Program-made: the position numbers and the translations under genes
Assembly: GCA_034435455.1 (NCBI GenBank)
Contig: DAOTXL010000123.1
Span: 66,945 to 130,944 of the forward strand
DNA length: 64,000 nucleotides
DNA from: DAOTXL01 sp034435455
GTDB taxonomy: Bacteria; Chloroflexota; Anaerolineae; JAAYZQ01
Direction of reading: 5' to 3'
Part shown: positions 48,954-57,099 of the stretch, piece by piece
Layout: each line of letters begins with the position of its first letter
Position numbering within the stretch: position 1 is the stretch's first letter
The notes under the pieces: model-generated
Seen by the model: the letters and a program-made list of their open reading frames with translations, nothing else
What the model was told of the DNA's origin: nothing
Database searches by the model: none

Positions 48954-50090
48954 TTATCTGTGAGAGGCCAGGCCGCGCAGTCCCAGGAACCAGCGATAAG
49001 GATAGAACAACGGCACGAGCAAGCGATGGCGGATGTGGTAGCGTTGCTGCATGTAGGTGGGCGTCGGGAAAAGGTTGATCCAGGCCAGGCGCAGGCGGTG
49101 CGGCCAGCCGGGCGTGTCGGCCAGGTCGTCCAGCAGGCGTCGGCCAGCCGGGCGTGGGCCGGAGGAGAGGCGGGCCTGGATGCGCTCCTCGGCGCGGGAT
49201 GGGCGAAGCGCGGCCAGGCGCTCCAGCGCGGTGGGAGGAATGGGGGCTTGCCAGTCGCACACGATGCGTGGCAATACCTTTTGCAGCGGCATCAGCAGGT
49301 CGCAGGCGCGGGCCTGTTCCAGGAGCGTGGGCCAGTCGATCTCCTCCTGATAGCGCCCGATCACCTCGGCGATATCGTGCAGCCAGAGCAGGCGCGCTTC
49401 GACGCTGTGGTGCAGGAGCAGGTGCCCGCAGAGGTGCAAAGTCTGGGCTTCGGGGCCCAATACCTGAGCCACGGTGTCCCCGATGCGCACCGGGCGGGCT
49501 GTCTGCCAGAACCACTCGATGAGCAGGTGGCTCTGGTAGTGGGGCGAATCGAAAAGGCCCCAGTGCAATTCGAGCGGGGCGGGGGCACCCTCCCGGCCCA
49601 ACATGATCTCGTTCTCATAGGTGCGGATGGAACCGGGGGCCGGCTCGTGCTGCTGTGGCCGATAGCCCAGGCCGGCCAGGGCCGCGAGCGCGGCATCGGC
49701 GTCGGCGGGGCGCACGAGCAGGTCCAGATCGCCCAGGGGGCGCAGGGCGGGGTTCTCGTAGACGGCCAGGGCCAGGGCGGCGCCCTTGAGCAGGAGCACA
49801 GGGATGAGTGCGGTCTCCAGCCGCCGCAGCGCGGCCTCCAACTCGTGCAGGATGCGGGCGTTGCGGGCGGCGTTGGCGTAGTAGGCCTGGCGCAGGGGCT
49901 CTTCGGCGGCCGGTGGCAGGACCCCCAGCCCGCGCAGCCGGCCGTAGAGCAGCGGGCCGAGGCCCTGAGCCAGGGCCAGTCGGGCCACGGCGGAGGCTTC
50001 GGGTTCGGCCAGGGGTGCGGAGGCCGGCCGGGAGGAGGCCCAGGGGAAGGCAAGTAATCTCAGCAGCAGCTCTTCGGTGTGGTCAGGCAT
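48954..50090 (-). CDS. Nucleotidyltransferase-fold protein (NTP_transf_5-like)
   Basis: 378 residues. LLLKGAALALAVY followed by RPLGDLDLLV gives the K and DxD of the NTP_transf_5 family, and HWGLFDSPHY resembles its second conserved block. Members occur in exopolysaccharide and lasso-peptide clusters with unknown substrates. Here it lies between the priming transferase and a glycosyltransferase. Confidence 0.8.
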   Translation of the reverse strand: MPDHTEELLLRLLAFPWASSRPASAPLAEPEASAVARLALAQGLGPLLYGRLRGLGVLPPAAEEPLRQAYYANAARNARILHELEAALRRLETALIPVLLLKGAALALAVYENPALRPLGDLDLLVRPADADAALAALAGLGYRPQQHEPAPGSIRTYENEIMLGREGAPAPLELHWGLFDSPHYQSHLLIEWFWQTARPVRIGDTVAQVLGPEAQTLHLCGHLLLHHSVEARLLWLHDIAEVIGRYQEEIDWPTLLEQARACDLLMPLQKVLPRIVCDWQAPIPPTALERLAALRPSRAEERIQARLSSGPRPAGRRLLDDLADTPGWPHRLRLAWINLFPTPTYMQQRYHIRHRLLVPLFYPYRWFLGLRGLASHR

Positions 50091-50156
50091 GAAATTTGTG
50101 ATTTCTCCGTGTTCTCCGCGTGCTCGGCGGTGAAAGGGATGTTTTTGAGCGTCTTC

Positions 50157-51554
50157 TCAGCTCTTTTCGCGTACAATCGCCTCCTCATAGGTCCCTTCCA
50201 ACCGCCCAACGATCTCCCGCCAGTCGTGATGCTGCTCCACATAGCGCCGACCGGCCTGGCCGAGGGCCTGGCGCAGCGCCGCATCGTCCAGCAGCCGCAG
50301 CACGGCGGCGGCAAAGGCGTCGGGATCCTCTGCCACCAGCGCGTGCTCGCCGTTCACCACGCCGAGCGCAGAGACCGCCTGCGGCGTGGCAACGACCGGC
50401 GTGCCACAGGCCATGGCCTCCAGCACCTTGTTCTGAATGCCTGCGCCGTAGAGGATCGGCGCCACGGCAACGGCCGCACGCCACAAATAAGGGCGGACAT
50501 CGGGTATCCTGCCGGTGACTGTGATCCGCGGCTCACCCGTGGCCAACTTTTGGACCTCACGCGGCGGGTCTTTGCCGACGATCCACGCCCTGGCCCGGGG
50601 GCGCTGCGCCCAAACGTGGGGCATGATTTCCTCGACCAGATACAACGCCGCCGTGACGTTGGCATGATAACTCATCTTGCCGGTAAAGACCAGCGTGTCC
50701 GGCTGGCGCGGCCCGGCGGAGGGGGTGAAATAGTCCAGGGCGACGCCATTGGGCAGAACGGATATCGGGTATTGGGTATTGGGTATTGGGTATTGGGTAT
50801 TGGGTATTGGGTAAAGCTGGAAACTGGAAGCTGATTTGCTGCTTCGCTGCTTCGCTGATTTGCTGCTTCGCTGCTTCGCTGCTTCGCCGCTTCGCCGCTT
50901 CACTGCTTCGCCGCCTCGCTGCTTCGCTGCTTCGCCGCCTCGCTGCTTCGCTGCTTCGCTGATCCGTGCCAATCCTTCCAACGCGGCTTTGTCCACCTCG
51001 GAGGTGACCAATACCCGGTCGAATTGCCCCACGAGCCAGCCCTCGTAGCGGCGGGTGCGGCCCAGTTCCAGGCGGGTGGCCCAGCGGCCGAAAAAGCTGC
51101 CACTGCGCGCCGCTGCCTGTTCGAACAGGTAACTGATGCAGTCCACCGAGTCCCACACGATTGGAGATTGGAGATTGGAGATTGGAGATTGGAGATAGAG
51201 GCCGTAGCAGGCGCCGCGCAGGTGTTCGACGTGGATGATGTCGTATGGCGTGTTGCGTGTTGCGTGTTCCAGAAGACGGGCCAGGGCGGGTTGCCAGCAG
51301 TAGACGGCCTGCAGGGGCGTGCGGGTGGGCAGGGCGCGCAGGCAGTTCCACAGCGCACGCCCGCGCGGCAGATGGGCAGCGAGGATGTGAATCCCCTCCT
51401 CTTCCAACCGCCCCAGGGCAGCGCGCTCCTCTTCGTCCTGCCACAGGGTCGCCAGCGTCACCTGATGGCCGCGCGCCGCCAGCCCGCGGATCAGGTTGTA
51501 TGGGCGGGTGCGGATGGGGGTGGGGGTGTAGGGGACAATGAACAGGATGTGCAT
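50157..51554 (-). CDS. GT4-type glycosyltransferase with in-frame short-repeat insertions
   Basis: 465 residues, GT-B fold. N-terminus MHILFIVPYTPTPIRTRPYN, C-terminal donor site GAGIQNKVLEAMACGTPVVAT. Three insertions are encoded by tandem repeats: LQSPISNLQSPI (51160-51196), EAAKQRGG-type octapeptides (50831-50965) and NTQYPIP repeats (50767-50813). All keep the frame. The first 33 codons are duplicated as a stub just upstream (51574-51660). Confidence 0.85.
   Translation of the reverse strand: MHILFIVPYTPTPIRTRPYNLIRGLAARGHQVTLATLWQDEEERAALGRLEEEGIHILAAHLPRGRALWNCLRALPTRTPLQAVYCWQPALARLLEHATRNTPYDIIHVEHLRGACYGLYLQSPISNLQSPIVWDSVDCISYLFEQAAARSGSFFGRWATRLELGRTRRYEGWLVGQFDRVLVTSEVDKAALEGLARISEAAKQRGGEAAKQRGGEAVKRRSGEAAKQRSSKSAKQRSSKSASSFQLYPIPNTQYPIPNTQYPISVLPNGVALDYFTPSAGPRQPDTLVFTGKMSYHANVTAALYLVEEIMPHVWAQRPRARAWIVGKDPPREVQKLATGEPRITVTGRIPDVRPYLWRAAVAVAPILYGAGIQNKVLEAMACGTPVVATPQAVSALGVVNGEHALVAEDPDAFAAAVLRLLDDAALRQALGQAGRRYVEQHHDWREIVGRLEGTYEEAIVREKS
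50767..50965. repeat. Intragenic short tandem repeats in GT4 gene
   Basis: GGGTATT heptamer about six times (50767-50813), then a run of GCTTCGCT-type octamers with ATTTGCT variants (50831-50965). Both remain in frame with the glycosyltransferase. Confidence 0.85.
51160..51196. repeat. ATTGGAG heptamer repeat in GT4 gene
   Basis: Five consecutive copies of the seven-base unit ATTGGAG, coding LQSPISN on the minus strand. Confidence 0.85.
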
Positions 51555-51573
51555 CTTATCGTGTCGGATACCA

Positions 51574-51660
51574 CATGGCCGCGCGCCGCAGGCCGCCGAT
51601 CAGGTTGTAGGGGAGGTGCGGACGGAGGTGGAGATGTAGGGGACGACGAAAAGGATGCGC
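51574..51660 (-). pseudogene. 5' stub of GT4 gene
   Basis: Minus strand CGCATCCTTTTCGTCGTCCCC reads RILFVVPYISTSVRT and then shifts frame; continued similarity to GT4 codons 20-33 runs to 51574. The stub begins directly at the HepT stop codon, replacing the original ATG, and is followed 20 bases later by the intact GT4 gene carrying the same sequence. Confidence 0.75.
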
Positions 51661-52176
51661 TTAGAGAATCGGGGGCATTGCCAGCTCAGTGGCCAGCGCC
51701 TCGAGCCAGGCCATAAAGCGCTGGATGTCGGCCTCGACTTGTCTCCAGACCTGGGGATAACGGCCCACCAGGTATTCGATGCGTTCACGGTCGAGCTCAA
51801 AGCCATAGATGTTTCGCACCACATGGCGAAAGGCCAGGTACTCGCGCAGGCTCTCAACGGTGGCAGGGCTGAGCAGGGCTGGCCGGCTCTGCCAGGCGAT
51901 TCCCATCCGTTCCAGCAACCGACGATGCCAATCGAACCCGGCGGGCGGCGCACCGTTCAATTCAGATGCTACCGTCTGAAAGATGCGTTCGCAACCGGTA
52001 TAAAAGTTATGGAGCTTGAATGCCAGGTTCTCATAAAACAGGGGGGCATGAGCAGGGTCCTGCTCGATCTCTGCGCGCACGGCGGCCACGTCGCCAGCCA
52101 GCGCCTGAAGGCGTCTCAATTCCGCAGCAAGGTCGGTGACCAGGCCGCGTATCTCGTCGGGTGACACCTCTCGCAT
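51661..52176 (-). CDS. HepT-like toxin component
   Basis: 171 residues from ATG 52176, one base after the MntA-like stop. All-helical, with FYENLAFKLHNFYTGCERIFQ and EYLAFRHVVRNIYGFEL, which resemble HepT proteins (HEPN superfamily). The usual RxxxxHxY is changed here to RNIYGF, so RNase activity may be altered. Paired with the MNT-domain protein as a HepT/MntA module. Confidence 0.75.
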   Translation of the reverse strand: MREVSPDEIRGLVTDLAAELRRLQALAGDVAAVRAEIEQDPAHAPLFYENLAFKLHNFYTGCERIFQTVASELNGAPPAGFDWHRRLLERMGIAWQSRPALLSPATVESLREYLAFRHVVRNIYGFELDRERIEYLVGRYPQVWRQVEADIQRFMAWLEALATELAMPPIL

Positions 52177-52177
52177 C

Positions 52178-52534
52178 TCAGATCTCCTCACCGGTTGCAA
52201 GCACCCGCTCTCTGAAATAAAGGTCCAGGTCTTCCAGTGGTTTGAGGTCAATGGAGAACTCGCTCAATTTGGCGGCCTGAGCCAGGGCTGCAAAGAAATC
52301 GGTGGCTCTCAGCCCAGCCACTGCCAGGTCAATATCCGAGTCGGGCTGGAAACGCCCACGCACCAGAGAGCCAAAGAGCACGACCTGCGTGACGCCGAAA
52401 TCGCGGCGCAGCATCGCCGCGATGCGCAGCGCGGCGCGACGCGCCTGCCGGGCCAGGTGCAGGCTATGACGATGTTCCCAGGCCTGGCGTCTGCGCCAGT
52501 ATGTCACGTAGGAAGACGAATCCCCTAAAGCCAT
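52178..52534 (-). CDS. MntA-like nucleotidyltransferase antitoxin
   Basis: 118 residues. The minimal nucleotidyltransferase motif is VVLFGSLVRGRFQPDSDIDLAV (GSxxRG...DxD). MntA-type antitoxins adenylylate HepT. First gene of the pair. Confidence 0.82.
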   Translation of the reverse strand: MALGDSSSYVTYWRRRQAWEHRHSLHLARQARRAALRIAAMLRRDFGVTQVVLFGSLVRGRFQPDSDIDLAVAGLRATDFFAALAQAAKLSEFSIDLKPLEDLDLYFRERVLATGEEI

Positions 52535-52588
52535 CGAAGCACCCGTTTCACTCGATGCGACATATTGGCCCCTCGTTTTCAGGTATCC

Positions 52589-53170
52589 TCACCCTTTGTT
52601 CGGGCAGGTATACACATCAAAGACGGTTACTCGCTGCCAATCCTGGTCGAGCGTGGCCACGGCGGATACTCTCAGCCGTTCGGCTTCGGCCAGGATCAAC
52701 GCATCCTGGGGCAACAGGTGGTAAGTGGTAATGAAGTAAGGGAGCCGCTCTTCCAAGGGCTCAGCACCGACAGAGGTTGTCAGGTCTTCCGGTTGCACCT
52801 GCGTCAGCGGAATGGTTGCCAGGATTTCCCCGAACTCTGTCAGATCAGGAAACCCCACCTTCAGCAGTTCGGGCTGACGCTTATACATCGCCAGCCAATT
52901 AGCCGGCCGGACAGCAGGATCCATCGCCGCCCAGGTGCGACGCAGGCTGTTGGCCAGGATGATGTGATAGCACTCCTGGAGCACGGGCAGGAGGAGCCAG
53001 ACCACCATCTGGTAGGCAGCGATTTGCTCGCGCAAGCGTCTGACGAACCCCTGAACGGCAAGGGCATGCGGGTTATCGTCACCGGGACGGAGGGCCACGA
53101 GCAGGGAACTATCCAGCACCAATTGAGGTGGTAAGGGCACGGACGGATCAGTAAGGTCGTAGATGGCCAT
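52589..53170 (-). CDS. PIN-domain toxin
   Basis: 193 residues, start ATG 53170 sharing a base with the antitoxin stop. LVLDSSLLVAL at the front gives the first acidic residue, and the end SAVATLDQDWQRV gives the late Asp pair of PIN domains. Longer than most VapC proteins. Likely an RNase neutralised by the Phd-type partner. Confidence 0.8.
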   Translation of the reverse strand: MAIYDLTDPSVPLPPQLVLDSSLLVALRPGDDNPHALAVQGFVRRLREQIAAYQMVVWLLLPVLQECYHIILANSLRRTWAAMDPAVRPANWLAMYKRQPELLKVGFPDLTEFGEILATIPLTQVQPEDLTTSVGAEPLEERLPYFITTYHLLPQDALILAEAERLRVSAVATLDQDWQRVTVFDVYTCPNKG

Positions 53171-53517
53171 CAACCGATCTCGTGGATGTCCACCCAGAAG
53201 CGGTCCCCTTCCGGCGGCAGGGTGCTGAGGAGTTTCATCAGTCGCTCCACCGGATCGCCCAGGCGCGCTTCCAGGTGTCGTGCCCGGGCCATGAGTGCCT
53301 CTTGTCGGCGGAGGAGTTGCGGGGGCAGGGGTGAAGGGGAGCCGCTGGCAGCCGGCCCCGCCAGTTCCTTCAAACGCTCGTATTCTTTCACGCTGATCAG
53401 CACGGCCATGGGTCGGCCGCGTCGTTCGAGGATGAATTGCTGGCCTCCATAGGCTACCTGCCCAACCAGATCGGACAGCTTGCTCTTGGCTTCGGCCATC
53501 CCAATGGTGCGGGCCAT
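53170..53517 (-). CDS. Phd/YefM-type antitoxin
   Basis: 115 residues from ATG 53517 behind GGAGG. MARTIGMAEAKSKLSDLV and FILERRGRPMAVLISVKEYERL are the DNA-binding half of Phd antitoxins, with a Pro-rich linker and a C-terminal toxin-binding helix. Probably autoregulates through the palindrome at 53531-53547. Confidence 0.82.
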   Translation of the reverse strand: MARTIGMAEAKSKLSDLVGQVAYGGQQFILERRGRPMAVLISVKEYERLKELAGPAASGSPSPLPPQLLRRQEALMARARHLEARLGDPVERLMKLLSTLPPEGDRFWVDIHEIG

Positions 53518-53530
53518 CGTCCACCTCCAA

Positions 53531-53577
53531 CAGGTCAAGATGACCTGATTATATCACCAACTGGTCCATTTTGTCAA
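53531..53577 (-). promoter_or_regulatory. Promoter and operator of the Phd/PIN module
   Basis: Minus strand TTGACA (53577-53572), 18 bases, TATAAT (53553-53548). A perfect operator-like dyad CAGGTCA-AGA-TGACCTG (53531-53547) follows the -10 box. Confidence 0.7.
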
Positions 53578-53664
53578 TGGGCACCCGGTGGCCAAACCCA
53601 GATGAGGAATGCCCTCACCGGCGAGAGAAGAGGCGGCGGACCAGGCGATAGACCATCTCCATCT

Positions 53665-53880
53665 CTTCCGCCCCTCTGCGTCTCCGTGTCGCCGCGCCTC
53701 TCCATCTCCCATAACCACCGGCCGGCGGTAGTGGCCGGCCAGAGCCAGGCGGTGTTGGCGCCAGGCCGGACGAAGGAGAGCAGGGTGATCTGGTGCTGCC
53801 GGGCCAGGTGGCGCAGCGTGTAGCAGGCCCGGCGTCCAGGGGATAGGGCAGGACCTGGGTCAGGAAGAGGATGCGCACGC
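53665..53880 (-). pseudogene. Glycosyltransferase 5' stub, copy 1
   Basis: Minus-strand similarity to the first 40 codons of the 58244-59494 glycosyltransferase (RILFLTQVLPYPLDAGP, then frame-shifted ACYTLRHLARQHQITLLSFVRP), followed by an unrelated short-repeat-like tail. Nearly identical over about 210 bases to 54835-55049. Confidence 0.75.
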
Positions 53881-53906
53881 AAAGCGGGACACAGGATGTG
53901 GCTATC

Positions 53907-53935
53907 TTGTTCAAAGCTCACTCTTGTGCTATACT
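53907..53935 (+). promoter_or_regulatory. Promoter of the AF2212/PIN module
   Basis: TTGTTC (53907-53912), 17 bases, TATACT (53930-53935). Confidence 0.5.
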
Positions 53936-54008
53936 GATAATGGCTATGGAGGCTAAATGTGCCGTGGCTGGCATGAATCAAGTTCGCAGCAGAAAAGTGG
54001 GAAGACGG

Positions 54009-54311
54009 ATGGAAACGATAAAAACGCTAACTGTAGAAGCAATCTATCAAAATGGGGTGATCAGGCCTGTCATAGATATTCCTCTGCGGGAGAACGAACG
54101 GATCAGGGTACAGATTGAGCGCAGGCCTGACAGCGTTCAGGAAAAAATCCGGCGCATCGTCCACTTACGTGGCATCTGGAAGAACTACCTGAGCGCTGCC
54201 GAAGAAGAAGGAGATTGGGTCTCCGATACCATTGCCGCCATCCGTCGTGAGTCGAATCGGAAGGTTGAGCAGTTAGCACACGAGATAGACAAGGCCCTCT
54301 CTAATGCCTGA
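54009..54311 (+). CDS. AF2212-like antitoxin
   Basis: 100 residues from ATG 54009 (ATG 53940 is possible in the same frame). IKTLTVEAIYQNGVIRPVIDIPLRENERIRVQI is the beta-barrel signature of AF2212/DUF104 antitoxins, extended by a helical C-terminus. Overlaps the PIN gene by eight bases. The only module in this region on the plus strand. Confidence 0.8.
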   Translation: METIKTLTVEAIYQNGVIRPVIDIPLRENERIRVQIERRPDSVQEKIRRIVHLRGIWKNYLSAAEEEGDWVSDTIAAIRRESNRKVEQLAHEIDKALSNA

Positions 54312-54705
54312 CCCCCAACTCTACGTGACGGACACCCACACCCTGCTCTGGTATCTGTATGATCTCCCGCTGCTTTCGCCCGCAGCACAGACGGCTTTCT
54401 CCGAGATAGAGAGTGGTGAAGCAATCCTGCTGATACCGGCCATCGTGTTGGCCGAGGTCATCTTCACCGTTGAGCGGAGGCGACATGATATTGACGTCAC
54501 CGAGGTCCTGGACCGTATCGCTGCGGCTGATAACTACCGGGTCCTCCCCTTTGACCTTCAAGCCGCCCGTCGCCTCCCGAACGTGACCCCTATCTCGGAG
54601 ATGCACGATCGGATGATCGTGTGCGAAGCTTTGGCTCATCAGGCTACCCTGATCACCAGAGACGAGGAGATCCGAAGAGCGGGCGTCGTTCAAACCGTCT
54701 GGTAA
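54304..54705 (+). CDS. VapC-type PIN toxin
   Basis: 133 residues. VTDTHTLLWYLYDLPLLS, IVLAEV and ISEMHDRMIVCEALAHQATLITRDEEI place the four acidic residues of a type II VapC-like PIN RNase. Paired with the upstream AF2212-like antitoxin. Confidence 0.87.
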   Translation: MPDPQLYVTDTHTLLWYLYDLPLLSPAAQTAFSEIESGEAILLIPAIVLAEVIFTVERRRHDIDVTEVLDRIAAADNYRVLPFDLQAARRLPNVTPISEMHDRMIVCEALAHQATLITRDEEIRRAGVVQTVW

Positions 54706-54828
54706 TTCCCTGATCTGCTCCTCTGCTCCCCTCTCCTCCCCATCCGCCCAACCACATCGGCCACGGCCAGTCCGGCGAAGACGAGTCCCAGCGCGCCGGA
54801 CGGCGGGCGATAGGCCATCTTCCCGTCC

Positions 54829-55386
54829 TTATCCCTTCCGCCCCTCTGTGTCTCCGTGTCGCCGCGCCTCTCCATCTCCCATAACCACCGGCCGGCGGTA
54901 GTGGCCGGCCAGAGCCAGGCGGTGTTGGCGCCAGGCCGGACGAAGGAGAGCAGGGTGACCTGGTGCTGCCGGGCCAGGTGGCGCAGCGTGCAGCAGGCCC
55001 GGCGTCCAGGGGATAGGGCAGGACCTGGGCCGGGGAGAGGATGTGCATGCGACGCGCTCCTCTTCATCCTGCCACAGGGTGGCCAGCGTCACCTGATACC
55101 CCCGCGTCGCCAGGCCACGGATGAGGATGATGATACCCCAGGGCGTCCCTCCTGCCTCGACCCACCTGGCATGCTTCCCAGGAAAGTCCTTGATGTTATG
55201 GGTGACCAGCGCCCGCTGCTGGCTGACGGCATAGGCCAACTGCTGCTCGTCCGATGCCTCCAGCAGGCCAGCTTCGACTGTCGTCTCAACATCATAGCCG
55301 CGCCGCCGCAGGGCCTCCGCCAGTCGCGCGTCAGCATCCTCATCAAAGTACAACCGGGCGATGCAAAGCTTTGGTTCCATGACCAT
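54829..55386 (-). CDS. Chimeric ORF: DUF5615 PIN-like toxin fused to glycosyltransferase fragments
   Basis: 185 codons. Residues 1-86 are a DUF5615 toxin (ARLYFDEDADARLAEALRRRGYDV, VTHNIKDF) cut near GTPWGIIIL. The frame then enters a GT4 fragment (IRGLATRGYQVTLATLWQDEEER, 55060-55128, in frame) and finally the out-of-frame stub at 54835-55049. Full DUF5615 proteins run about 30 residues further, so the toxin is probably inactive or altered. Confidence 0.65.
   Translation of the reverse strand: MVMEPKLCIARLYFDEDADARLAEALRRRGYDVETTVEAGLLEASDEQQLAYAVSQQRALVTHNIKDFPGKHARWVEAGGTPWGIIILIRGLATRGYQVTLATLWQDEEERVACTSSPRPRSCPIPWTPGLLHAAPPGPAAPGHPALLRPAWRQHRLALAGHYRRPVVMGDGEARRHGDTEGRKG
54835..55049 (-). 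pseudogene. Glycosyltransferase 5' stub, copy 2
   Basis: Direct repeat of 53665-53880 with few differences, again the 5' end of the 58244-59494 gene (QVLPYPLDAGP). It borders the AF2212/PIN module on its other side, so that module is bracketed by two copies. Confidence 0.75.
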
Positions 55387-55414
55387 CGCCCGCCCTTACC
55401 CCTTCGACACAGGC

Positions 55415-55888
55415 TCAGGACGAGGCGTGAACGACGGCGACACCGTCCGCCACTTTCTCGACCTTCAGACCCTGGGTGGCGATGACCCGCTCGGGCCGGC
55501 TCTCCTCGATGAGTTGATCGATCTCGGCCTGGTGGTCGTGGTAGTACGAGAAAGCATCATAGACCTGGGCAGCGGTCAGGTGAGGGAGGGCGGCCAGGAT
55601 GTCATCTACCGACTGGCCAGCCTGGAGCCGCTCGACGATGTGACGCACTGAGATGCGGGTGCCTCGAATGAGGGGTTCGCCCCCGCTTATGTCAGGGCGG
55701 CGGGTGATGCGGGGCTGCCCCTCCGCTGCCTGGTCAACCAGGGCGTTATAGTCCTCGTAGCGGACCAGAACGGCCTTGGGGCGGCTGTACTGGGTGATAA
55801 AGTACGGCTCGCCGGTGGCCTCCAGGGTGGTCAGGATGTCTTTGAGTTTCTGTCTCACCTCACTGACGGGGATGATCTTGACGGCCAT
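55415..55888 (-). CDS. Phd-type antitoxin fused to DUF433
   Basis: 157 residues from ATG 55888 behind GGGAGG. Residues 1-55 are Phd/YefM-like (VKIIPVSEVRQKLKDIL, PKAVLVRYEDYNALV). Residues 70-130 are DUF433 (DISGGEPLIRGTRISVRHIVERL, AQVYDAFSYYHDH). DUF433 commonly pairs with DUF5615, which is the next gene downstream. Confidence 0.82.
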   Translation of the reverse strand: MAVKIIPVSEVRQKLKDILTTLEATGEPYFITQYSRPKAVLVRYEDYNALVDQAAEGQPRITRRPDISGGEPLIRGTRISVRHIVERLQAGQSVDDILAALPHLTAAQVYDAFSYYHDHQAEIDQLIEESRPERVIATQGLKVEKVADGVAVVHASS

Positions 55889-55908
55889 AGGATACCTCCC
55901 AACCTGTC

Positions 55909-55951
55909 TGTTGTACAACACAATTATATACTGTCCTGGAGATCCTGTCAA
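55909..55951 (-). promoter_or_regulatory. Promoter and operator of the Phd-DUF433 module
   Basis: Minus strand TTGACA (55951-55946), 17 bases, TATAAT (55928-55923), followed by the perfect palindrome TGTTGTACAACA (55909-55920), a likely autoregulatory site. Confidence 0.75.
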
Positions 55952-55984
55952 GCGAAGGGGAGGGATGGTGATATTGGATTGCGG

Positions 55985-56189
55985 AATGCGGGTCCTGGGT
56001 TTCCTCGGCGCGGTTCAAGAGGCGTTGCACCTGCGGCGGGCAGGGTTGGCCGGCGGCCCAGAGCAGGGCGTCTACGACGGTGTTGCCGGTGACGCGGATG
56101 CGGGCATCGGGGATGCCCTCGCGCCGCAGGTTGTAGGGCCGGGTGCGGATGGGGGTGGGGGTGTAGGGGACGAGGAAGAGAATGTTCAT
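55985..56189 (-). pseudogene. Chimeric stub: GT4 5' end joined to internal wecB fragment
   Basis: From ATG 56189 the minus strand reads MNILFLVPYTPTPIRTRPYN (GT4 start), then at AACCTG switches to wecB codons (RREGIPDARIRVTGNTVVDALL to QVQRLLNRAE). AACCTGCGGCGCGAGGGC is shared at the join with the intact wecB, which points to template switching at a short homology. Confidence 0.75.
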
Positions 56190-56455
56190 ATCCACTCCAG
56201 CAACGCCGCCACGATCCGCTCCGCGGCGCGGCCGTCGCCGTAGGGGTTGACGGCATGAGCCATGGCCGCATAGGCGGCGGAGTCATCGAGCAGGCGCTCT
56301 GCCTCCGCCAGGATGCGCTGCGGGTCGGTGCCGACCACCCGCGCCGCACCCGCTTCCACCGCCTCGGGCCGCTCCGTCACCTCTCGCAGGACGAGCACCG
56401 GCACGCCCAGGCTGGGCGCCTCCTCCTGGATGCCCCCCGAGTCGGTCCGATGGCT
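56186..56455 (-). pseudogene. 3' fragment of wecB, copy 2
   Basis: Encodes TDSGGIQEEAPSLGVPVLVL to the end AAERIVAALLEWI, nearly identical to the last 88 codons of the intact wecB at 57096. It lacks everything upstream. Its TGA overlaps the GT4 stub ATG exactly as in the intact copy. Confidence 0.8.
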
Positions 56456-56511
56456 AAATGGTGTAGGGCATAGGGCGTATCGTGTGGCGATAGGCGATAC
56501 GCAACAGGCGA

Positions 56512-56665
56512 TCAAGGATGATTCAGCGGATTGTCAACAGGGAACTGTTCAGCTTCAGCCGCGCTGAGAAGATCATCGTCGGCCGCGACGAACACGAGGG
56601 GAGGCAGGTTTTGGGCCGACATAGCGCTTGACCAAAGCGCTGGCATCGAGATAATAGTCGGTCAC
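56512..56665 (-). pseudogene. PIN toxin with internal deletion
   Basis: GTG 56665 overlaps the antitoxin stop and gives MTDYYLDASALVKRYVGPK, a VapC N-terminus. After about 20 codons the frame is lost, and the other frame carries a PIN C-terminus (LVFVAADDDLLSAAEAE ... NPLNHP). About 80 codons in between are missing. Confidence 0.7.
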
Positions 56666-56991
56666 GATTTAGGTCCTCGTTGTTGCAGAATGATCTCGCT
56701 GAGGGACGGGCCAGCCGCTTGACTCAAGGCCATCCGGACTTCGTTAAGGGTCACACCAGGAATGATCTTGCGTCGCAGCGTTTCGCTCAAAGGCCGGATC
56801 CGTCCCGCAGCCTGCAGGACCTCTCGCGCCGTCCGTGGTTGGGCCTCTTCATGAGCCTGGATGGCCGACTCGAGCAGTTCACGGGTAAATACCTCTGGTG
56901 CCTTGCCAGCTCTGTGGGCTTGCTCTGCCAACCGTCTGTAAGTTTCTGGCGGGATGTCAATCACAACCGTGCTCATTGTCTTCGCTTCCAT
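56662..56991 (-). CDS. Antitoxin-like protein
   Basis: 109 residues from ATG 56991 behind GGAGG (ATG 56976 possible). VVIDIPPETYRRLAEQAHRAGKAPEVFTRELLESAI is the pattern of antitoxins that pair with DASALVKRY-type VapC proteins, whose remnant follows. Now without a functional partner here. Confidence 0.7.
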   Translation of the reverse strand: MEAKTMSTVVIDIPPETYRRLAEQAHRAGKAPEVFTRELLESAIQAHEEAQPRTAREVLQAAGRIRPLSETLRRKIIPGVTLNEVRMALSQAAGPSLSEIILQQRGPKS

Positions 56992-57036
56992 GGCTATCCT
57001 CCACAACTCACAACCAATTATACACCACCCCGAGGA

Positions 57037-57099
57037 AAAGTTGTAGGGCCGGGTGCGGATGGGGGTGGGAGTGTAGGGGACGACGAAAAGGATGTTCAT
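57037..57099 (-). pseudogene. 5' stub of GT4 gene after wecB
   Basis: ATG 57099 overlaps the wecB TGA and reads MNILFVVPYTPTPIRTRPYN, then leaves the GT4 sequence at TTTTCC. This shows that a GT4 gene originally followed wecB directly. Confidence 0.75.

Noticed and set aside
50767..50965. CRISPR-like or minisatellite noncoding DNA splitting the GT4 gene
   Set aside because: The heptamer and octamer runs stay in frame and the glycosyltransferase continues after them with its donor-site motif.
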